NCBI RefSeq assembly: GCF_011075055.1
Contig: NC_058145.1
Coordinates: 16,489,894 to 16,553,893 of the forward strand
Direction of reading: 5' to 3'
Source: Mangifera indica
Taxonomy: Eukaryota; Streptophyta; Magnoliopsida; Sapindales; Anacardiaceae
Length of the DNA: 64,000 nucleotides
Shown here: one piece after another, positions 57,389-64,000 of the stretch
Layout: every line of letters starts with the position of its first letter
Numbering within the stretch: position 1 is the stretch's first letter
Translations under genes and position numbers: made by a program
The notes under the pieces: generated by a model
Told to the model about the DNA's origin: nothing
Database searches by the model: none
Seen by the model: the letters and a program-made list of their open reading frames with translations, nothing else

Positions 57389-57832
57389 ATGGCGGCTCTT
57401 CAGAGATTCAAGTTCTTGGCCACCCAATGCGCCGTCGCTAGCAGCCCAACACGGAGCCCGACTACCAGTCCAGTCATCCACCTTCGCCGCCGTAAGACAC
57501 TCCGGATGCTACTTAACCGCCGTAGATTCGCTCGCCCGGATGACGATGACTTGAAACGAGATATCGCCGAAAAATCGCCCGAGATCAAGAACAAAAAGAT
57601 TAGAGCCAAATTGAAAGATTTGTTTGTCTCGTCGCCGCCGTTTGAGGAGAGAGTTTCAGAAAGTGTAGAAGATCGGGCAGGGCTTTTACCTAGTACTGGG
57701 AGTGTCGGTAGCGGCGGTGGGTCTGTATCTCGTCGTGGCTCGACTGGTTCGCTTAGGCCGATATCGGCGACATTTCGTTATCGGTTATTGAGAAGAGCTT
57801 GGCGACCTGTGCTTGTCACTATTCCTGAGTAA
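57389..57832 (+). CDS. small Arg-rich plant protein (At1g66890-like), function unknown
   Basis: 147 residues, single exon, ATG in TTTTTATGGCGG. The protein is strongly basic. The N-terminus MAALQRFKFLATQCAVASSPTRSPTTSP could be an organelle-targeting peptide (Arg/Ser/Ala-rich, few acids). A KIRAKLKDLFVSSPP motif follows at ~70-84, then a Gly/Ser-rich stretch, and the C-terminus is FRYRLLRRAWRPVLVTIPE. As I remember it, the first and last blocks are the conserved parts of a plant-only family annotated only as 50S-ribosomal-related or uncharacterised. Base composition is far richer in GC than the surroundings, as expected for a real exon. It lies between LRK10L1 and the hydrolase gene, as in Arabidopsis. 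I assign no function. Confidence 0.85.
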   Translation: MAALQRFKFLATQCAVASSPTRSPTTSPVIHLRRRKTLRMLLNRRRFARPDDDDLKRDIAEKSPEIKNKKIRAKLKDLFVSSPPFEERVSESVEDRAGLLPSTGSVGSGGGSVSRRGSTGSLRPISATFRYRLLRRAWRPVLVTIPE

Positions 57833-58419
57833 CGGTAGAAAATTAGTAAGTCTGTAAAAATTCACGGATAAATGGAATATTTTTGTTAATTTTTATTTTT
57901 TTCTCTTTTTCTTGGAGAGCATCTGAATTCATCTAGGAGGCTGCATTGGATGCTACTTTCATATATGTATTTAATTTTTACCCACTGATTGTACCATGGA
58001 ATCATTTGATATTTGCCACATGCATAGCAATAATATTTTATTATATTTCTACTAATTATAAGAAAAAAATGAAACACAAAATTTATGGTATACCATGATG
58101 CAATGGTAATTTAAAATTTTATTTATTTAATATGATTAATTTAATTTTAAAATAAAAATTTGACTTAAGTAAAAGCTTTTCTGTTAAAAAAATAATAATA
58201 ATCAAAATGAGTGATGTGAATATTATTGTGGGGAAGGAGCATTGAAGGCGCAATAGATGATGAAAGGAAAACATGTGGACAAATAAATGGTGGAATTAAT
58301 ACAATTTTAATATAAAGTCTGTGTCTGTTGCAGCTTCCATGTGTAATGTTACAGATATCTGTGTACTTTATACATTCATACATATGCATTATTATAAAAT
58401 AAATATGTAGGACCCTTAA
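57833..58419. other. 3' flank, no gene seen
   Basis: 3' UTR of the small gene, then AT-rich non-coding DNA. Short minus-strand frames (57886-58077, 58165-58389) have no recognisable content. Confidence 0.4.
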
Positions 58420-58428
58420 CCATTTTGG

Positions 58429-59097
58429 AGAGTAAAGGGCAATTTTTCGCCCAAATTTTAATTAAAATTCAAAATCATACTTATAACAGATAAAAAATCT
58501 AAATATTTATTTATAAGCTAATTACCATCTAAATTTTCAATTTGAAACAGAGATAAAATCATTATTTTACTCATAAATCCTAAGATCTAAAAACTTTATA
58601 TCATATCCCCTTTTTAGTTTAAAAAACTCACATTTATCCTCCATGATTAAACTTTAAAAAATTCACTTTCCCTCCTTTTCAAGTTTCATCTCTGTTGGTT
58701 TAGAGAACTAGCTAGTAAATAGGAAGAAGCACAAGTGTTCTCTGTTGCTTTCTTTTCAAGGACACTTGTCCTTTGTAGCTAGAGATGAAAGATGGGTAGA
58801 AAGTATTGATTATCAGTCGAAATGATGGTGGTCGGAGAAGAAAGCAAACCCTAGAGGTGAAATTTAAACTTTTCAAATTTTGAGAATGGGTTGAAGTATT
58901 AGTTTTAAAACTTAAGCAGAAAAATGATAAAAAATTTAAAGTTTTAAGGTTTATGGATAAAATAACGGTTTTACTCGTATCCTTAACTAAAAATTTGGAT
59001 GGTAATTAGTTCATGAGTATGTGTTTGAATTTTTTAACTATCATAGGTATAATCTTGAAATTAGACTAAAATTTGCGTGGGACATAGTCTTTTTCCC
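58429..59097. mobile_element. Mutator-like foldback MITE, copy 6
   Basis: 669 bp between 9-bp duplications CCATTTTGG (58420-58428 and 59098-59106). The outermost bases are diverged (AGAGTAAAGGGC / GTCTTTTTCCC). Inner blocks (ATACTTATAACAG, TAAGATCTAAAAAC, GGTGAAATTTAAACTTTTC) match the family, including a near-identical block in copy 2 at 16735-16790 (GTCGGAGAAGAAAGCAAA). Confidence 0.8.
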
Positions 59098-59106
59098 CCA
59101 TTTTGG

Positions 59107-62100
59107 GGATACAAATTGTTAATTGGTCACTCTTGCTCATTTTGGGATCTCTAAATTATGATGTTTCATTGCAATCATGCCACTAGTAATGAATATTATT
59201 GGTTTTTTCTCAGCATTCTTTATTTTTTCTATTATCTCCCTGAAATTATGGGCGCTTCATAAATATAACATTGATACTATTGAAAATTATATAAAGTTGA
59301 AATGTGGGTGTGGGTGTGTGTGTATATATATAAGGAAAAAAAAAGAAGGTAAACAGGATAGGGTTTTATGGACCAGAAACTTTGTAAATGAATATACAAT
59401 CGGATACACATATATATTATATCAGTATTAAATTATATCATAATTTATCATTTAAATATCTAATTAAATACTCAAAATTTGATATATATAATTATATTAT
59501 TTGTTGATTTATTTGAACGAATGACTGAAGATAGCTTCTTAATAAATTTAAGTCTAGTCAATACTTTTCAAAAGGGCATCTTTATTTATGTCCCACTATA
59601 AGCCATAAGATGGAAATCGGAATCAGCAAGCAACACAAGCACCATTTCACCTTTTCAGAATTTTCCAATTCATGAAGACCTAACATGAAACACTTATCCT
59701 GGAAAAAGAGAAATTAAAGATTTTTTCTCTCTTCTAAGTTACCATGTGTCACTTGATGGATGGACTGTAAAGGGCAAGATATATTTTTTTAAAGTTATTT
59801 TTATTCTTCTAGCTTACAGCTAGATTATCTCAAGCTTCAATCCCAAGTCTTCTAGCCTATGTTGTTCACTAATTTATCTCTTTGTTTTATTGAAATAATT
59901 TATGGCATGCTAGATCTCCGCAAGCCAATTTAGTGCATATCATAGGTTGAAATGTGTTCAGATCTATTGCCAATTCAACCAACAATAACCAATGTGAAGA
60001 AGAATGATGGTTTTGTCTTGAGAAGATAACAGTTTCGACCTCATATCCTCTTGTTTGGATGTCCTACGTTTACCATTCAAGCTATCTTTCAGCAGCAAAA
60101 CTAAGAAATTTCACTTTGTGGGATTCTTTAGAAACACAAATATTAGGTTGTATGCCTGCTGAACAGCCTTCTAAATGGAGGGCCTTATTGCAGACACTTA
60201 AATTTACAATAGATTTCTGTAAGAGAGGGAGGACACAGAAGAAAGAAGCATGATTAATGGACTTTGGAAGATCTCATCTCAGGAATGTAAGAAATTTAAG
60301 TTAAGCTATAGCGTTGAACATGCTCCATGCTTTTTGTTTCCATTGTCTGCCTTTTCCAGTTTCCAACATTGAATCTGGGAACCAATGCTGCACAAGAATT
60401 TCCTAGTTATCATCGTCTTCACAGAATCTGATGAGACCTTTATCCTCCCTATTTCCTTTTAGTTGTTCAATGATCTCTCCACAGGCATCAGCCATCTTCG
60501 TGTGCTTCGGCAGCTTGTTGGTTGTCGAAATACTGTCAACTTATCGTCAATTGATTTCTCGTCCATGGCTAAAATCCTGCAGATTAACGGATGCGTGATT
60601 CTTTGTTGAATTTGAAGGCAACAATATAATTAAATTTTCCATCTTAGCCTTTGAGTTTGCATGCAATATTTCTGCAAATAAAACTTCTGATGTTGGTTCT
60701 TCGCCACGTAAAAATCAGAATCAAATTGTATGAGATATTTCTCTTGTCATAGATTATTTTTACTGCTTCAGTGTGGCCTGTTCTTCCTTCCGGAAAAGTA
60801 AAGTATGACTTAAAAGAATAAAATCTAATAATAAAATTGCTTTCCATAAGCTTTTATAGATAATATATTTGTCATAATTTCTCTAAAATGATGAATGTTA
60901 TGTTATGAAATAAATATATATGGGTTTCCCTTTCAAACCACAAACAATGAGGGGGCAGTGAATGAAATGTCAATATGAAAGGAGGCATAATATGGTTCAT
61001 AAACAGTGAAGGCCCTCCTGGCTCCTAAAAATCTTCAAATTGTCTATTTACAGCCACACAAAGTTCTCTTCTTTCCTTCAAAAGTGGTTTCCACAAAGCT
61101 CAAAAGTCTAAATTGCAATGAGAGGGATGTTCCTCTTTTCAACAAGAACAAGAAAATGAATTTATTTTTAAAATTCTTTTGTTGCTTTGCTGACTGCCTT
61201 ATTTTGTCATAATTTTATTTTATTTTATTATCATCATAATCTTCTTTAATCCCACTAACATGAAAGTCAAAATGGGTATTGATGTTTTCGGAGCTTAGCT
61301 TACTTTTGTTGAATCCACTTTTTGAGTTCTTTAGCAATTATTTCTTTTTAAAAAATTTAGTGAAATTTTAATTAATAATATTTGGAAATGGAAAGGGAAA
61401 GGGAGAAAGAGATGGTTAGGTATTCTTGTTGGGTTATATTCATGGGCCAGAAAAGTGGGACCACACTCAGATCCCATTATCTATGAGGGCTTTCCATCGA
61501 CACCTTTGAATTTAGTTAAAACATTATTATATCCATAAATTTTCAAAAAAGACACTTACACCCTTATAGTTTTATGATTCTTCACCATTATAATTGATAG
61601 AGACCATGTGAAAAGTTTATTCCTACAAAAAATTTTGGTACAGATGTGTGTTTCAACTTTCTTTTAAAAAAAATATATTAGAATTATTTCAAAGAAACTT
61701 CAAATTATTTTATTAACGGTAGATTTGAATCGAATTTATTCAAATTTGAGTTTGAGTCAAATAAACTCAAATATAAAAGTTTAATATTTTTGAGTTTCAA
61801 TTTTAAGAGTATTCAGTTCATAGATCTAGAAGGTCTGAAAAATTTGATAAAAATTTAGTAAAATAATGTTATTTAGATTAATACACATCAAAATATCTCA
61901 TTTTAGTATCAAACAGAGTTTAAAATTTGATTTGAGTTTGGCTCATCTCAAATGAACTAAGTTCAAATATTTTAAGTCAAATTTAATAATTTTGAATTTA
62001 AACTTGAGTTTGATTTAGCTCAATCTAGTCGTATATTTTATAATGACCAATCATGAAATCTAGGGGGGGTTCCAACTTTTTGGATTAACTTGTTACTTTT

Positions 62101-62441
62101 TAGAAAATTGTCCTAAGCGAGGACCAGAAGAAAATTTACACTTGTTACGACACCTTTTATTTTTACGACAGCGTTTTGACAGAAAAGCCTAGTATTGTAC
62201 AAGGGGACAGATGTCACTTAGTTATCTGTACCGTTGGCTAGCTCTAATTTCTCTCTTCTGAAAATCTCTCACTCAGCGATCTTTTTTTTTCTTTCCTCTC
62301 CGACGTTCCGAATCCACTCCAAATTATAAATTTCGACACGTCACTCCTCCCTATCTTCCACGCGCCTTCCCTCCTCAGTTTCTTCTCCTTTTGATTTTTC
62401 ACTGGGATCTACCATTATGTAATGAGAAGAGCCTCAACGTC
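59107..62441. other. intergenic, no firm gene
   Basis: AT-rich, with a GTGTGGGTGTGTGTG run near 59306-59322. Short frames at 59177, 60059 and 61006 lack recognisable domains. 60403-60540 on the minus strand is a possible coding relic. 61700-62040 has repeated TTTGAGTTTGA/TCAAATTT words. The last 200 bases are CT-rich promoter and leader of the hydrolase gene. Confidence 0.4.
60403..60540 (-). other. possible coding relic, unidentified
   Basis: A 45-codon stretch reading VDSISTTNKLPKHTK, then MADACGEIIEQLK, and ending RFCEDDDN before TAG. The hydrophilic, acidic ending looks like a real protein C-terminus, but a TAA lies immediately upstream and no family comes to mind. Confidence 0.2.
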
Positions 62442-62746
62442 ATGGGAGGAGTCACCTCGACGATTGCGGCCAAGTTCGCTTTCTTCCCGCCCAATCCACC
62501 GTCGTACGGAGTGGAAACCGACAACTCTTGCGGAGGTCGTCTCTATATTCCAGAAGTTCCCAGACGAGACGACGTCGACGTTTTGAAGCTTCGAACTCGC
62601 CGTGGAAATGACATCGTCGCTGTTCATATTAAGCATCCGAAATCGACGGCTACACTTTTGTATTCTCATGGAAATGCAGCGGATTTGGGCCAGATGTTTG
62701 AGCTTTTTGTTGAAATATGCAATCGACTTCGCGTCAATCTCATGGG
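62442..62746 (+). CDS. alpha/beta hydrolase, ABHD17-like (exon 1 only)
   Basis: The ATG at 62442 begins [20 protein letters not shown], the conserved start of the plant ABHD17/At1g66900-like family; the upstream in-frame stretch has no ATG. 101 codons plus two bases end at NLMG, with donor GTAACT at 62747. The oxyanion-loop motif [13 protein letters not shown] is visible (residues ~76-88). The catalytic GxSxG, Asp and His lie in later exons, beyond the window; the first intron runs to the end (more than 1.25 kb). Gly-2 could be myristoylated (MGG), which is an inference. Animal ABHD17 proteins remove palmitate from membrane proteins; the plant substrates are not shown by the sequence. Confidence 0.9.
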
Positions 62747-64000
62747 GTAACTTTTTCTTATTTTTATAAATTTCCTTTCTTGAGCTTGCAAAATATGTAT
62801 TTTTTACCTTCTCTTAAATATTAAATTTGTTTTTTCCGTTCATTAAAATGTTTTTATTATTTTGGGAATTAGTTTCGCGTCGTTATCTGGGTTTGGTTAG
62901 TGTTCGAAAGCCCAACTGGAAGGCAGATTTAGCATATGATAGGTTTTTTTTGTTCCCTAATGCTGTTTGTCACTTGATTTAATTAGTATAATGTTTTGTT
63001 TGCTTGTGTAGAGGATTTTAGTTTCATGAAACCAAGAGATGCTAAAGGTTTTTTATTGTTTTTATCTTTTTATGTGTGGAAATTTAGTAAATAAACAAGA
63101 GAGATGGAGAACTATAATGAAAAGTTTGCCACGGTTATGTAGTCTAATACGTTGCAAAGAATGACTCTAGGAGTTATTTTCATCGGCTGATGTCAGAATT
63201 ATTTTGTTGTGGGGTGTGGAGAGAGGGTCGGTAAGTTAAGTTTTCGGATAGTCAATTGTCTGTGAGGTCAGTCATGTAGAAAAAGGTTGGCGTGTTTTGT
63301 GTATTGATATCAATGTGGCCTCATTGAGGTTGTGTGTGCATATGCACTATCTTGATTGAACCAAGCTATTGAATGTACACTAAATTAAACTTTTATGCCA
63401 TTTCCAATCTGTAATTTGAATAGTGACATTTGAGTCTTAATCAGTATAAGCAATAGCTATGTGTGCAGCATAAGGATATAATCGTGTTACTTTGATTTAT
63501 AGATTTAAAATTATGATCCTATATTTGTTTGACATTGCATAATTATCACCTTTGACAAGGTTTCCTACCACTACAGAAGCACAGGTCTCTAACTCAGTGA
63601 TTAAGTTGATTGAACAAACTGCAACTGTCATAATATTGGAAATTTAGTGTACTTTGTTTAAATTATGTGTAAACACAAAATTTAAATATAGCTTGCCAAA
63701 ACAATTTCATGGAACATACCATGGATATTCAGAAAACCAGTCTGTGAGGAAGTCATTGGGGACCATTATACAATTGATTTATCATGGAGAAGTTTGTTCA
63801 TATAATCTGCTATCAATGCTAATGGTGGGAGTTTAGAGGGAACATCACTGGAATTTATACTCTCTGTTGGAGTTAACCTGTTAAGCAGATCAGACCGTTT
63901 GCTATATTAGTTGGTTTTAGTTGTTTATGTTAACATCTTATGTTTTATGTTGTCATATTTGAAGTCAAGATATTTTATGTAATATTCCTTGTGTTAATAT
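62747..64000 (+). other. first intron of the ABHD17-like gene (incomplete)
   Basis: T-rich sequence after donor GTAACT. 62818-62875 (TTAAATATTAAATTTG..., TTCATTAAAATG) closely matches 6410-6475. No exon recognisable before the window ends. Confidence 0.6.

Noticed and set aside
1..64000. tRNA, rRNA, CRISPR, operons or phage genes
   Set aside because: Nothing resembling them was seen; the window is plant nuclear DNA with spliced genes.

Overview
The window is AT-rich plant nuclear DNA, almost certainly from a woody or other repeat-rich eudicot. The signs are many GT-AG introns, plant-only families (LRK10L receptor kinases, WEB/PMI2, type-2 lipid-transfer proteins, an octicosapeptide PB1 protein) and dense MITE-like elements. 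I do not name a species. From memory of Arabidopsis locus order, the genes follow the block At1g66830 to At1g66900: inactive LRR kinase, PMI2, lipid-transfer protein, class I glutamine amidotransferase, LRK10L1 kinase, small Arg-rich protein, alpha/beta hydrolase. A LisH/HEAT (RELCH-like) gene sits inside that series here.

Layout. 1-2050 is a non-coding segment that recurs at 41313-44310. 2112-5812 is a giant inverted repeat: two LRK10L2-type kinase gene bodies head to head around a 65-bp loop, both carrying the same frameshift. 6174-6353 is an orphan first exon of the same family, and 6793-7630 is an orphan last exon of a PB1 gene. 8885-11147 (-) is an LRR-III pseudokinase and 12338-14274 (-) is a PMI2/WEB coiled-coil gene. 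18072-26863 (+) is a 20-exon RELCH-like gene with one U12-type AT-AC intron, one GC-AG intron and an in-frame TAA. 30178-40916 holds four tandem type-2 lipid-transfer protein genes and one relic. 47950-49376 is a broken glutamine amidotransferase gene. 50880-51345 is an LRK ectodomain relic and 52976-55983 (+) an intact LRK10L1-type kinase. 57389-57832 is a short conserved Arg-rich protein, and exon 1 of an alpha/beta hydrolase lies at 62442-62746 with its first intron running off the window.

Mobile DNA fills much of the rest. Six foldback elements share termini and each is flanked by a perfect 9-bp duplication (Mutator-like). A seventh, different 9-bp-TSD element has a GC-rich core. There are also a 513-bp TRIM retroelement, a 2.7-kb foldback with repeated GGGTTGGC motifs, and TAA-flanked PIF/Harbinger-like elements. 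Because the lipid-transfer region contains paralogous copies of the same segment, several insertions can be checked against an empty site within this window.

Functionally the locus mixes perception (receptor kinases and pseudokinase), secreted lipid carriers and housekeeping genes. The receptor-kinase part shows birth-and-death evolution: one intact gene and at least four broken fragments.
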